From NCBI GenBank assembly GCA_028287505.1, contig JAQBPN010000030.1, positions 1-49,675 on the forward strand: a stretch of DNA of 49,675 bases, in the 5' to 3' direction. Below, piece after piece: positions 1-8,066 of the stretch; the first letter of the stretch is position 1, and every line of letters begins with the position of its first letter. Source of the stretch: Fibrobacterota bacterium (lineage in GTDB: Bacteria > Fibrobacterota > Fibrobacteria > UBA11236). The translations under genes and the position numbers were made by a program. The notes below the pieces were generated by a model. It had not been told where the DNA came from. It saw only the letters and a list, made by a program, of their open reading frames with translations, and ran no database searches.

Positions 1-128
1 CCCAGGCTGGCCAGCAAGGGGAAAACGTTGAAGGCGATCAACAGGGCCAAGGCGGGCATGATGCACAGGTTGCGCACCTTGGCATCGGACATGAACCGGC
101 CGTGGGGCCCGGATTGACCGCGGGTCAT
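1..128 (-). CDS. Sugar ABC transporter permease, N-terminal fragment (cut by window edge)
   Basis: Only the first 42 residues are present; the gene runs off the left end. A short basic N-terminus is followed by the beginning of a hydrophobic segment (CIMPALALLIAFNVFPLLAS), as in MalF/UgpA-type permeases, which start with a transmembrane helix and a conserved FxxFPLxxS-like stretch. The ATG overlaps the TGA of the upstream binding-protein gene (ATGA at 125-128), so the two are translationally coupled. Binding protein followed by permease is the usual order in carbohydrate uptake operons. The family call rests on one helix plus context. Confidence 0.7.
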   Translation of the reverse strand, partial: MTRGQSGPHGRFMSDAKVRNLCIMPALALLIAFNVFPLLASL

Positions 129-1552
129 TGGATCCTTCCGCGCTTGCGCAGGATGGCCTCATGTTCCGACTGGATCTGGCGGACCGCGTCCACCGGATTG
201 GCGCCGTCCTGGAACACGGCGCAGAACTCGCGCTGGCAGGCTTTCATCATATCGTCATACTCCGGCACGGACCAGAAGTCCCGCATCAATTGGAACGCTT
301 CCTCGAACAGGCGGTTGTAAGGGGCCGCCTTGCGGAAGACCGATCCCGACAGCACGGTTTTGTTGGCGGTGAACCCGCCCTTTTCGGCCCAGAGCTCCTG
401 GGTGCCCGCGTCCGAGAACCATTTCAGGAAGTCCTTGGAGCGCTCCTGCCTCTCCGGGGAGATATGCGCGTTGATGCTCATGCCCTGGCCTCCCAAGGCC
501 GCCGCCCGCCGCATAATGCCATCCGCGCCGATGTGCCCGGGCGCGTTGAAATACCCGGTCTTATCGTAGAAATCCGGATTGTTGCCCGGGTCCGCGATGG
601 CGGGGAAAAAGGCGAAGAAGTTGCAGGCCATGGCCGCGCGGCCGGCGATGAACTCGGCCGCCACCTCCCCATAGCCCATATTGCGGCCGCCCGGGGACGT
701 GCTCTCCATCAGTTCCGTGTAGAACCGCAGGGCGTCGATGGTACCGCGCGAATCGATGGTCACGCGGTTGGTGACGAAGTCCCCGTATTCCCCGCCGAAG
801 GCCCACATGACGGGCTCGAAGCTCATGGTGGCCATGTCGTAATTGCGGGAGGTGGGCATGACCAGGCCCGCCATGCCGGGTATGGCCTGCTTGAAATACC
901 TGGCGATCAGGGCCAGCTGTTCCCAGGTCTTGGGGGGCGCCAGGGGAAACGCAGGGGTTACATGGTTGGTTTCCAGGAAACGCGCGAAGGCGGCCTTATG
1001 GGCGGCGTCTTCGAACAGATCCTTGCGATAGGCCCAGGCCAACGCGTCCGCCTCGCAGGGCACGGCGTAATAGCGGGCCCCGCCCTTGGGGTATTCGCAA
1101 TACCATTTGAGCGCGGCCGGCTCCAGCTCGTCCATCTTCACGTTCTGCTTCATCCAATCGGTGAGTTCCAGGTAGTGGCCGCCCACCACTCCCAGCCCCA
1201 TCCATTGGCTGTCCCCGATGATGATGTCGTAATTGTCGTCCCGGTTGCGGAACTCGGAAAAAGTGGCGTCCCCGAATGCGCCGTCCCAGGACTTCTTCAC
1301 CACTTTGACGGAAACGCCGGACTTGGCCTGATAGAGCTTTCCGAGCTCGGCCAAGGCGTCCGAAGGGCGCCATTCGGCCCAGAGGATCTTGATTTCCGGG
1401 ACCCGGCTCCCGGATCCGCAACCGTTCAGGGTGCCCAGGAAAGGCAGCGAGGCCATCAGCAACGGCAAGGTCCAGGCGCAGGCCCGCATCGCGGGCCGGA
1501 TAGAGGCGCGCCGCGACCATGCGCATGCGATATGAGGCAAAATCTTTCCCAT
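125..1552 (-). CDS. ABC transporter sugar-binding lipoprotein (family 1 extracellular solute-binding protein)
   Basis: 475 residues, the usual size for UgpB/MalE-type carbohydrate-binding proteins. The N-terminus has a hydrophobic signal segment ending in a lipobox (LNGC, about residue 45), so the mature protein is probably tethered in the periplasm. The body has the expected mixed alpha/beta composition, with features such as the early LGKLYQAKSGVSVKVV strand and a late GGQGMSINAHISPERQE region. ATG 1552 gives a long n-region; M22 (1489) would give a more normal signal peptide, but neither has a clear Shine-Dalgarno. It is coupled through ATGA to the permease downstream. The exact sugar cannot be told. 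Confidence 0.85.
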   Translation of the reverse strand: MGKILPHIACAWSRRASIRPAMRACAWTLPLLMASLPFLGTLNGCGSGSRVPEIKILWAEWRPSDALAELGKLYQAKSGVSVKVVKKSWDGAFGDATFSEFRNRDDNYDIIIGDSQWMGLGVVGGHYLELTDWMKQNVKMDELEPAALKWYCEYPKGGARYYAVPCEADALAWAYRKDLFEDAAHKAAFARFLETNHVTPAFPLAPPKTWEQLALIARYFKQAIPGMAGLVMPTSRNYDMATMSFEPVMWAFGGEYGDFVTNRVTIDSRGTIDALRFYTELMESTSPGGRNMGYGEVAAEFIAGRAAMACNFFAFFPAIADPGNNPDFYDKTGYFNAPGHIGADGIMRRAAALGGQGMSINAHISPERQERSKDFLKWFSDAGTQELWAEKGGFTANKTVLSGSVFRKAAPYNRLFEEAFQLMRDFWSVPEYDDMMKACQREFCAVFQDGANPVDAVRQIQSEHEAILRKRGRIQ

Positions 1553-1685
1553 GGGAGAGCCACAAAATATAACCCGGTATTGCGAAAGCTTTTGCTGGTT
1601 TTTTCGAAAGGACAGGGCGGAAGGGGCCCGGATGGGGAAAGCGGGGGTGGGGAATGGGCCCGGGAGGAGGAGAGTAGTGGGTAAG

Positions 1686-1716
1686 CCGGCAGCGCCCTGG
1701 CCCTAGGGCCTGCCGG
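1686..1716 (-). terminator. Hairpin after the outer-membrane barrel operon
   Basis: CCGGCAG (1686-1692) and GCCCT (1694-1698) pair with AGGGC (1705-1709) and CTGCCGG (1710-1716), giving a 12-bp GC-rich stem with one bulged C and a 6-nt loop. It lies 22 bp beyond the stop of the last barrel gene. No T-run follows on the minus strand, so it may act as an mRNA 3' end stabiliser rather than an intrinsic terminator. Confidence 0.4.
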
Positions 1717-1737
1717 ACGGAAAAGGCATTCCCCGGC

Positions 1738-3225
1738 CTAAATGCCCCAGGAAAGCTGGGTCATCCAATACCAGTGGTCGTTGGAAACCGTGATTTCATT
1801 ATGATCGAATTGCGGTCCATAGAAGTAGCGGGAGGACACCATGCGCATATGATCGTTGGCCGCCTGCGCGGACAAGGTGATGTAGTTCCCGAACTTCTTC
1901 TGGATGAGCACGCTCCATTTGTAATCATCCTTGGTGGCCAGATCATTCCATTCCGTCTTGGAAGCGATGGAATCGGAAGCGAGGGGGAAAGCGGGAAGGG
2001 GATTGGCATCGTTGGCGATTTGCGAGGTGTTGTTGAGCCAAGGCGTGCTCAGATGCTCCACCTGCACGGAGAACAGGTCCAGCAACTTGAAGCAGGGAAG
2101 GTTGAAGCCTACCATGATGGGCATGCGATCGGTCATCTTGGTATAGAAGATGGGGTAATCCTTGATGCCGAGTATGGCGATTTCCGAATAGAGCTTCAAA
2201 TCCTGAGGTCCGAAGATTTCCGATCCGAGGACCTTCTTCAGATCCAGGCTGGCCCGGCCCATGGCCAGGATCCCGGCGCTCGAGTAGTAGTTGATATCCG
2301 GTTTGTTGTCGACCCTGTCCAGGGCGGTGACCGCCGCGACCGTATCCTGCAGGACTTGCAGGGCCGCGGCCTTGGCGCTGTCCGCGGCGGTATGCTTGTT
2401 GTTGTAGAACTCGACCTGGTGCCCGTAGAAGTTGGTGTTGGTGGTATAGTCCTGTCCGTCCTTGGTGAAGTATCCGTTTTCCAGGGTGTGCTTGGAGGTG
2501 CGCGAGGGGTTGACCGGGATGAGGCGCTTGAAGTTGACGCCCGCGCCCAGGTCCAAAAGCCCGTCCGCGATGCGGTAGCTGACGATTGCGCCCAGGGACC
2601 AGTCATACAAAGGAGCCAGGTTGGTCTCCGTGGTGAGAAGCATATCCGCCTTGAAATTGCCCAGGTTCAGGCTGGTCTTGAGCCCCTGCACGTTGGCAGC
2701 GGCGCTGTTGACCAGCACGTATCCGCCGGTCATGGTATAACCCGGATAAGCCCCGGAACGATACAGGTATTCCCCCAGATCGTTGGCATCCGGGTTGTAC
2801 TTGTACATGAACATGCCCGAACCGACGGTCAGATAGGGGTTTTGCGGATCGCCGAAATGATATTCTGCCACCGCCTTGGTGGGGCCGATGAAGAAGCCTT
2901 TCCGCTGGCTGCCGTAAAAGCCCGGATCCACCTTCTCGGGCTTGCGGTATTGGAAGACGCCGCCCAGGCCGCCGCTCAGGAAGAGCCGGTCATTGATGAC
3001 GGCTTCCTTGGTGATGAAGGCCCCGAAATGATCGATCCAATCGTTGGTCCAGATCTCGCCCACGTTGCCCGGGCCGATCTTGTAGACGCCCTTTTCGAGC
3101 TGTCCGAATTCCTGCAGCGCCCCGATTTCCAGGGGCTTGGACTCTATCTTGGGGCCGTCCTCCGCGAACGACGGCGCCGCGAAGAGACCGATACCACACG
3201 CCAATGCCAAGGATATCTTCTTCAT
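1738..3225 (-). CDS. Outer-membrane beta-barrel protein, paralog 3 of 3
   Basis: 495 residues with a clear signal peptide (MKKISLALACGIGLFAAPSFA). The mature part is rich in aromatic and glycine residues alternating with polar ones, typical of a large porin-like barrel. It ends WYWMTQLSWGI, a beta-signal-like C-terminus. Blocks shared with the two genes upstream include GALQEFG, a DHFGAF-type block, YNPDAN-LGEYL, PLYDWS, DLGAGVNFKRLI and DRMPIMVGFN, so the three arose by tandem duplication. It starts 12 bp after the previous gene, with an AAGGGAAA ribosome site overlapping that gene's stop. I do not recognise a named family; substrate unknown. Confidence 0.75.
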   Translation of the reverse strand: MKKISLALACGIGLFAAPSFAEDGPKIESKPLEIGALQEFGQLEKGVYKIGPGNVGEIWTNDWIDHFGAFITKEAVINDRLFLSGGLGGVFQYRKPEKVDPGFYGSQRKGFFIGPTKAVAEYHFGDPQNPYLTVGSGMFMYKYNPDANDLGEYLYRSGAYPGYTMTGGYVLVNSAAANVQGLKTSLNLGNFKADMLLTTETNLAPLYDWSLGAIVSYRIADGLLDLGAGVNFKRLIPVNPSRTSKHTLENGYFTKDGQDYTTNTNFYGHQVEFYNNKHTAADSAKAAALQVLQDTVAAVTALDRVDNKPDINYYSSAGILAMGRASLDLKKVLGSEIFGPQDLKLYSEIAILGIKDYPIFYTKMTDRMPIMVGFNLPCFKLLDLFSVQVEHLSTPWLNNTSQIANDANPLPAFPLASDSIASKTEWNDLATKDDYKWSVLIQKKFGNYITLSAQAANDHMRMVSSRYFYGPQFDHNEITVSNDHWYWMTQLSWGI

Positions 3226-3237
3226 TGCCGTTTCCCT

Positions 3238-4800
3238 TTAGATATTCCACCCGAGCTGGAACATCCAATACCAGCTCGAGGACTTGTGGAGGACTTCGTC
3301 CGGTTGGAACCGGGAACCGTAGAACCAATCCGTGCCGATGACGCGCATGTGATCGCGGGCGATTTGCCCGTTGAGGGTCAGGCCGGCCAGGATTTTCCGG
3401 CGCAGAAGGATGGACCAGGCGTAATTGTCCTTCTTGGTCAGGTCGTTGAACGCCTTATCGGAGAATACCGCGGTGCCGTTCTCGGGGATGTACGGGATGG
3501 ACCAATTATGCTCTCCCACGGTGTAGGTGTTGTTCAGGTTCGGGGAGTTGTAGTACTCGACCTGCACCGACAGGAGGTCCAGGAGGTGGAAGGTGGGCAG
3601 GTTGAAGCCGGCCATCATGGGCATCCGGTCCGTGATCTTCTCGTAGTATACGGGATAGTTCTCGACGCCGAGGATGGCGATTTCCCCGTACAGGCGCAGG
3701 TCTTCCTTCGAGAACAGCTCCGAGTCGAAGAGCTTCTTGAAATCCACGCTGGCGCGGGCCATGACCATGGTTCCCGCGGGAGTATAATACTTGGCGTCGT
3801 TCACCTTGCCGGTGGTGGCGTCCACCCAGGGGCCGCCCTTTGCCAGGGAATCGACGATGGCCAGGAGCGCCGTGCTTTTCGCCGCATACTGGTCGGCCAG
3901 GACGGAGTCCTGGGCCGTGCCTTTGGCCCGGGTCGAATCCGCCAAGGTGGCCAGGAAATCACCCGGGTTCTTGTAATAGCGGGCTTCGCCGGAGTACCAG
4001 GTCCCGTTCCTTTGGAAGTAGGAGTTCTCCAGCGCCTCCACCGTGGTCCTTTTCTTGTCCACCTGGATGAGCCGCTTGAAGTTCACGCCGGCGCCGAGAT
4101 CCAGAAGCCCGTCCGCGACCTTGTATCCGGCCACTAGGGCCAGGGACCAATCGTAAAGGGGCGGCAGGCCGGTCTCGGTGGAGAGGATGACGTCCACGTT
4201 CAGGTTGCTGGTATGCGCATTGGCCCGGAATCCCTCCAGCACGGTGAACTGATCGCCGATGGCCGTGAGTCCGCCGTTGCCGCCGGTCATGATGAAGGTG
4301 GGATAGGGGCCCGCGCGGAACAGGTATTCCCCGAGGTTGTTGGCGTCCGGGTTGTACTGGTACGGGAACATGCCCCCGCCCACGCTGAAGACCCCGTTGT
4401 CCACCCCGCCGAAATGATACATGGCTTCGGCGACGGAGGGGCCGACATAGAACATCTTGTACTGGCTGCCGCCGAACTCCTCGCCCGTCTTCTCTTCTTT
4501 CGGGAATTCGAAGATGCCGCCCAGACCGCCCTTGAGCACCAGGCGATCGTTGACCGTGGCCTCCTGGACCAGGAAGGACCCGAAATGGTCGACCCACTCC
4601 GCGGCGAATTCCTTCTGGTTGGAAATCAGGTATCCCTTCTGGATCATGCCGAATTCCTGCAGCGCGCCGAAATGCAACGGCGACAACTTGACTTCCATGC
4701 CGTCTTCCGCCCGGGCTGCCCCTGCGAAAACGGCGCCGGCCCAAAGCAGGCTTGCCGCCAACTTCGCCCTCATATTGGCTCCTATCCTTGAATTGGCCAT
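3238..4800 (-). CDS. Outer-membrane beta-barrel protein, paralog 2 of 3
   Basis: 520 residues from ATG 4800, chosen because GAGGAAGG lies 8 nt upstream and the start falls 14 bp after the preceding stop; M10 (4773) is an alternative that would shorten the n-region. A signal peptide (LAASLLWAGAVFAGAARA) precedes a barrel-like sequence. It shares GALQEFGM, WVDHFGSFL, GGLGGIFEF, YNPDANNLGEYLFRAG, PPLYDWSL, DLGAGVNFKRLI and DRMPMMAGFNLP with its neighbours and ends SSSWYWMFQLGWNI. An insert of about 60 residues in the middle differs between the copies and is probably a surface loop. Role probably passive or specific uptake across the outer membrane; substrate unknown. Confidence 0.75.
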   Translation of the reverse strand: MANSRIGANMRAKLAASLLWAGAVFAGAARAEDGMEVKLSPLHFGALQEFGMIQKGYLISNQKEFAAEWVDHFGSFLVQEATVNDRLVLKGGLGGIFEFPKEEKTGEEFGGSQYKMFYVGPSVAEAMYHFGGVDNGVFSVGGGMFPYQYNPDANNLGEYLFRAGPYPTFIMTGGNGGLTAIGDQFTVLEGFRANAHTSNLNVDVILSTETGLPPLYDWSLALVAGYKVADGLLDLGAGVNFKRLIQVDKKRTTVEALENSYFQRNGTWYSGEARYYKNPGDFLATLADSTRAKGTAQDSVLADQYAAKSTALLAIVDSLAKGGPWVDATTGKVNDAKYYTPAGTMVMARASVDFKKLFDSELFSKEDLRLYGEIAILGVENYPVYYEKITDRMPMMAGFNLPTFHLLDLLSVQVEYYNSPNLNNTYTVGEHNWSIPYIPENGTAVFSDKAFNDLTKKDNYAWSILLRRKILAGLTLNGQIARDHMRVIGTDWFYGSRFQPDEVLHKSSSWYWMFQLGWNI

Positions 4801-4814
4801 CGTGCCGACCTTCC

Positions 4815-6293
4815 TCAAATCCCGTAACCGAACTGGAGCATCCAGTACCAGTCGCTGCTGCGGCCCAGAACCTCGACGGGTTCCGGCGCGGTCCAAGTAT
4901 CGATACTGACGGTGCGGAGATGATCCCGGGCCACCTGGGCGGAGATGTAAGATGCGCGGCCGAAAGTCTTTTTGGCCAATATCGACCAGGACAGGTTGTC
5001 ATTCTTGGTGATGTCGCCGTACTCGGTCTTGGACCGGGTCACGTCGCTGCCGTTGGGGGTGGTGGGGACTGCGGAATTGGAACGCACCAGCTCCCAGTAG
5101 GAATTCAGGTTGGGGGAGTTGAAATACTCGGCCTGGATGGAGATGAGGTCGATGAATTTGAATCCGGGGAAGTTGAAGCCCGCCATGATGGGCATGCGTT
5201 CGGTGATCTTTTCGTAATAGAAGGGATAGTTCTGCACGCCCAGGATGGCCGCTTCCGCGTAGAGGCGCAGATCATTGGGGCCGAAGAGCTCCGAGCCGAT
5301 GAGCTTCTTGAAGTCCACGGAGGCGCGCGCCATGGTGATCAGGCCCTGTTGGGTGTAATACTTCGGGTCAATGCCGGCCGAGTCCGGATTGGCGAGCCAG
5401 AGCTTGACGTTGGAGCCTTTCAGGGAATCGGCCGAGGCCAGCGCCTGATAGGTGGCGGCATTGGCGGGATCTTCCGTCATGCGGCGCTTGTAGAAGTTGC
5501 TGCGCTCGTAATAGTAGGCGTCGTACCCCGTATAGGTCTCGCCGTCCTTGGTAAAATACGCGTTGGAAGAAATGTGGGGTGAGGTCCGCGAAGGCTTGAC
5601 CGGGATCATGTGCTTGAAGTTGACGCCCGCGCCCAAATCCACCAGCCCGTCGGCGAACTTGTATCCCACCACGGCGGCGGCGGAGAGATCGTAGAGGGAA
5701 GGCATGGAGGTTTCCGTGATGAGGAAGAAGTCGCTGGTCAGGGCGCCGCGGTTATAGCCGGCCCTCAGGGCCTGCAATTGCACGGAGGTTTTGTTCATGA
5801 ACCAGAGCCCGCCCGAGGTCACGTAAACGGGATAGGTGCCCGAGCGGAACAGGTATTCGCCCAGATTGCTGGCGTCCTCGTTGTATTTATAGTCGAACAT
5901 GCCGAACTGGAATCCAAGGCCCTGTCCATCGCGCGCGGCGGCCTTCCAGCGGATATCGGCCACGGAAGGGCCGATGAAGAAGTTCTTGTACTGGCTGCCG
6001 CCCCATTGGGCCTGGACCACTTCGCGCTTCTGGTATTCGAACACGCCGCCGAGCCCTATGTCGAAGGCCAGGTCATCCCCCGTGTTCACGGTCTGGGCGA
6101 TGTAGGCGCCGAAGTGGTTGACCCACTCGTCGCTGAAGACTTTGTTGTTTCCGTACTGGCCGCTTTGCAGCATGCCGAATTCGGAGAAGCCCCCGAAGGC
6201 CAGCGGTTTGTACACCGGCTTGGAGTCGTCTTCGCCGTATGCGGCCGCCAGCATTCCGGCGAGAGTCAAGGCTACGCCAATCTTATGGACCAT
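4815..6293 (-). CDS. Outer-membrane beta-barrel protein, paralog 1 of 3 (first in operon)
   Basis: 492 residues. ATG 6293 is preferred over an in-frame ATG 45 bp further out because the signal peptide (MVHKIGVALTLAGMLAAAYG) begins there; the ribosome site is weak (GGGGCGTG). The sequence repeats the family blocks FSEFGML, EWVNHFGAY, GGSQYKNFFIGPSVAD, YNEDASNLGEYLFRSG, DLGAGVNFKHMIPV and ERMPIMAGFNFPG, and ends WYWMLQFGYGI. It is the most divergent copy, with RWKAAARDGQGLGF where the others have a YHFG block. It leads a three-gene operon with 12-14 bp gaps. No specific family recognised. Confidence 0.75.
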   Translation of the reverse strand: MVHKIGVALTLAGMLAAAYGEDDSKPVYKPLAFGGFSEFGMLQSGQYGNNKVFSDEWVNHFGAYIAQTVNTGDDLAFDIGLGGVFEYQKREVVQAQWGGSQYKNFFIGPSVADIRWKAAARDGQGLGFQFGMFDYKYNEDASNLGEYLFRSGTYPVYVTSGGLWFMNKTSVQLQALRAGYNRGALTSDFFLITETSMPSLYDLSAAAVVGYKFADGLVDLGAGVNFKHMIPVKPSRTSPHISSNAYFTKDGETYTGYDAYYYERSNFYKRRMTEDPANAATYQALASADSLKGSNVKLWLANPDSAGIDPKYYTQQGLITMARASVDFKKLIGSELFGPNDLRLYAEAAILGVQNYPFYYEKITERMPIMAGFNFPGFKFIDLISIQAEYFNSPNLNSYWELVRSNSAVPTTPNGSDVTRSKTEYGDITKNDNLSWSILAKKTFGRASYISAQVARDHLRTVSIDTWTAPEPVEVLGRSSDWYWMLQFGYGI

Positions 6294-6592
6294 CGTCACG
6301 CCCCGGAAATCGGATCTACCCGAGTTTGAAAGAACCATATCGATACCTTTGGAAAAGTTGTCTTTCCGTTACAAAACTTGCAAGGGCGAATCCCAGGGGA
6401 AACCTGCGTGTTTCCCTCCGTTCCCGGTGTCCGTCCGCTCTTGTCCTTTAAACCATGGCTCGTCGTCAGTATAAACCGGAGATTGGAAGAAAACGGAGAG
6501 GAGCCTTTCGGCGGGGCGAACGCGGCCCAAGCGGCCCGGAACGATCCGGGCGCGTGGAAACCGGGCGCGGCGCCCTGGTCCTTATCCTCTGC
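6294..6592. other. Intergenic region upstream of the barrel operon
   Basis: About 300 bp without a credible gene. It must hold the barrel-operon promoter, but I could not pick a convincing -35/-10 pair. It contains a perfect 7-bp inverted repeat, GGGAAAC (6397-6403) and GTTTCCC (6410-6416), 104 bp before the first barrel start, which could be an operator or the 3' hairpin of the DUF1080 gene. No T-run is present. Confidence 0.4.
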
Positions 6593-7645
6593 TCAGAGGA
6601 TGTTCAATTTCTGGGTCACGGATCCGGAGGCGAGGTCCAGCCTCAGGAGATACAGTCCGGTCTTGGGCAATTCGGCGAAATAAGCTTTGCGGCCGCCTTC
6701 GGAAAGCGAGGCCCGGCTCATGACCTTGCCGTTCAGTCCGATGAGCGATGCGCGCTGCACGGTTTTGTCCGAGAAAGTGGCGGTCAGGGTTCCGGCGGCT
6801 TGGCGCAGGCTGGAGATGAACGCGACCTTGGGACCCACGGCGGCATTGCCGATGGCCGTGGTGCCGCAGGAGGATCCGTCCGTATTGATGGGGCCGAAGC
6901 AGGGATGCGCGGTGGTGATCTTCAGATCCTTGATGATCCACTTGCCGCCATGATCGCCCTGGAGGCCGAGGTAGCCTTCTTCGATATAACCGCTGTTGCG
7001 ATCGCCGACCACTTTATTGGTCAGGCGGTTTTCCGCGTTCCACTTGCTGACGTTGTAGGCTTCCCAGAAAGCGGGGCTGTGGTACTTGTAGCCGACCACC
7101 TTCTTCTCGTTCATCCAATGCTCGACGCTGTCGCCCTTGACGACGATGCGGACGGAGTTCCACTTGTTGGTGGTGAACAGCTGGTAGGTGATGGGATCCG
7201 GCGCGTACAGATCGTAGGCGCTGCCGGGGTTGTCCTTGCCCAGGTTGGTGACGTTGTTGATGGCATATTCCACGCCGGTCTGCCAGGCGCGGTCGCCGGT
7301 CAGAAGGCTGCGGTAGAAAATGCCCTGGTTGTTGTCGATGCGGAAATTCATCCGCAACTCGAAATCCTTATAGGTCTTGACGGACCGGATGTCGGGGGCG
7401 TTGCCGATTCCCATCGTGATGCAATGGCACGTCGCATCCAGGATCCACTTGGAATCCAGATTGGTGTTGGTGGCGTTGCCTTTGACGTAATCCACCCAGT
7501 TGCTTTTGAAGCTGGCCAGGGTCCCGTCGAACAGGAGGCTGTAGCCGTCCGCAACGTCGGCGGGACTGAGAACGTTGTCTTCGGCGCGGGCTTTGCCCAG
7601 CTGAATCGACAACATTGCGGCAGAAATCAGGATCCATTTTTTCAT
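6593..7645 (-). CDS. Secreted DUF1080 (3-keto-disaccharide hydrolase-like) protein with C-terminal sorting-like domain
   Basis: 350 residues. A signal peptide (to about residue 22) is followed by a DUF1080/PF06439 fold typical of concanavalin-like sugar-active proteins: LFDGTLASFKSNW near the start, the FELRMNFRIDNNQGIFYRS block, GVEYAINN, WNSVRIVVKGDSVEHWMN, and a closing GYLGLQGDHGGKWIIKDLKI. After about residue 255 comes a linker and an 80-residue tail ending TGLYLLRLDLASGSVTQKLN, resembling type IX-style C-terminal sorting or anchoring domains. Family knowledge suggests glycan turnover; the substrate is not evident. It is monocistronic, with its own promoter at 7734-7762. Confidence 0.85.
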   Translation of the reverse strand: MKKWILISAAMLSIQLGKARAEDNVLSPADVADGYSLLFDGTLASFKSNWVDYVKGNATNTNLDSKWILDATCHCITMGIGNAPDIRSVKTYKDFELRMNFRIDNNQGIFYRSLLTGDRAWQTGVEYAINNVTNLGKDNPGSAYDLYAPDPITYQLFTTNKWNSVRIVVKGDSVEHWMNEKKVVGYKYHSPAFWEAYNVSKWNAENRLTNKVVGDRNSGYIEEGYLGLQGDHGGKWIIKDLKITTAHPCFGPINTDGSSCGTTAIGNAAVGPKVAFISSLRQAAGTLTATFSDKTVQRASLIGLNGKVMSRASLSEGGRKAYFAELPKTGLYLLRLDLASGSVTQKLNIL

Positions 7646-7733
7646 CAGATGCTCCCCACAAGCAGAATGTTGGCCCGTCCGCGGCCCCAGGATTGGGCGA
7701 ATTCGCTTGAAAACAGGCTTTTAGAACAATCGT

Positions 7734-7762
7734 AATATATCCCGGCCTTATGTGATTGGCAA
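7734..7762 (-). promoter_or_regulatory. Sigma-70-type promoter of the DUF1080 gene
   Basis: On the minus strand TTGCCA (7762-7757) and TATATT (7739-7734) are separated by exactly 17 bp, each matching the consensus at 5 of 6 positions. Predicted transcription start is near 7727, leaving a leader of about 80 nt before the ATG at 7645. Confidence 0.65.
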
Positions 7763-7881
7763 GGCGATTCTTTCCCCGAAATCGTGGAATTCCGGGGGGT
7801 TACAGAAGACAATAGTCGTGTCGATTGCATGGGGATAACATAGGCGAAAACCGCGTTTTGCGTTGTCAGGAAAGGGTTTCC

Positions 7882-7920
7882 GGCCCAAAAGGGTTCTCCA
7901 CGGAGAGAACTTCTTTGGCC
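7882..7920. other. Imperfect inverted repeat in an otherwise empty intergenic region
   Basis: The arms begin and end with GGCC and close on GTTCTC / GAGAAC with a 6-nt loop; the outer part pairs with small bulges. It lies between the DUF1080 promoter and the terminator of the spermidine-synthase-like gene, where I see no gene between about 7763 and 8035. It could be a structured RNA remnant, a protein site or chance. No T-run adjoins it. Confidence 0.3.
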
Positions 7921-8035
7921 CGATAAAAGGGGCATTCGGGAACCCGGGGCGCGATAAGATTCCGTATTCTGTCAGTGTACATTTTGTGCTTCGGCCCGCA
8001 ACTCCCCGGGACGCTTTCGCTTTACCGGGAGGTTA

Positions 8036-8066
8036 AGAAGCGGTCTTATGGTATGAGACCGCTTCT
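8036..8066 (-). terminator. Terminator hairpin containing the stop codon of the MFS/spermidine-synthase gene
   Basis: AGAAGCGGTCT (8036-8046) pairs perfectly with AGACCGCTTCT (8056-8066) around a 9-nt loop. The stop codon (8065-8067) overlaps the proximal arm. The T-run on the minus strand is short (TTAACC), so efficiency is uncertain, but the perfect 11-bp stem at the gene end is convincing. Confidence 0.6.

Noticed and set aside
128-4137. Long plus-strand open frames opposite the ABC binding protein (128-1684) and the barrel genes (1774-4137)
   Set aside because: They are antisense to genes with signal peptides and family motifs; their products are Gly/His/Asp-rich with no domain, as expected from GC-rich codon shadows.
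7645-7935. 96-codon minus frame whose TGA overlaps the DUF1080 ATG
   Set aside because: It begins upstream of the strong promoter at 7734-7762, has no ribosome site and no recognisable features; the overlap is probably chance.
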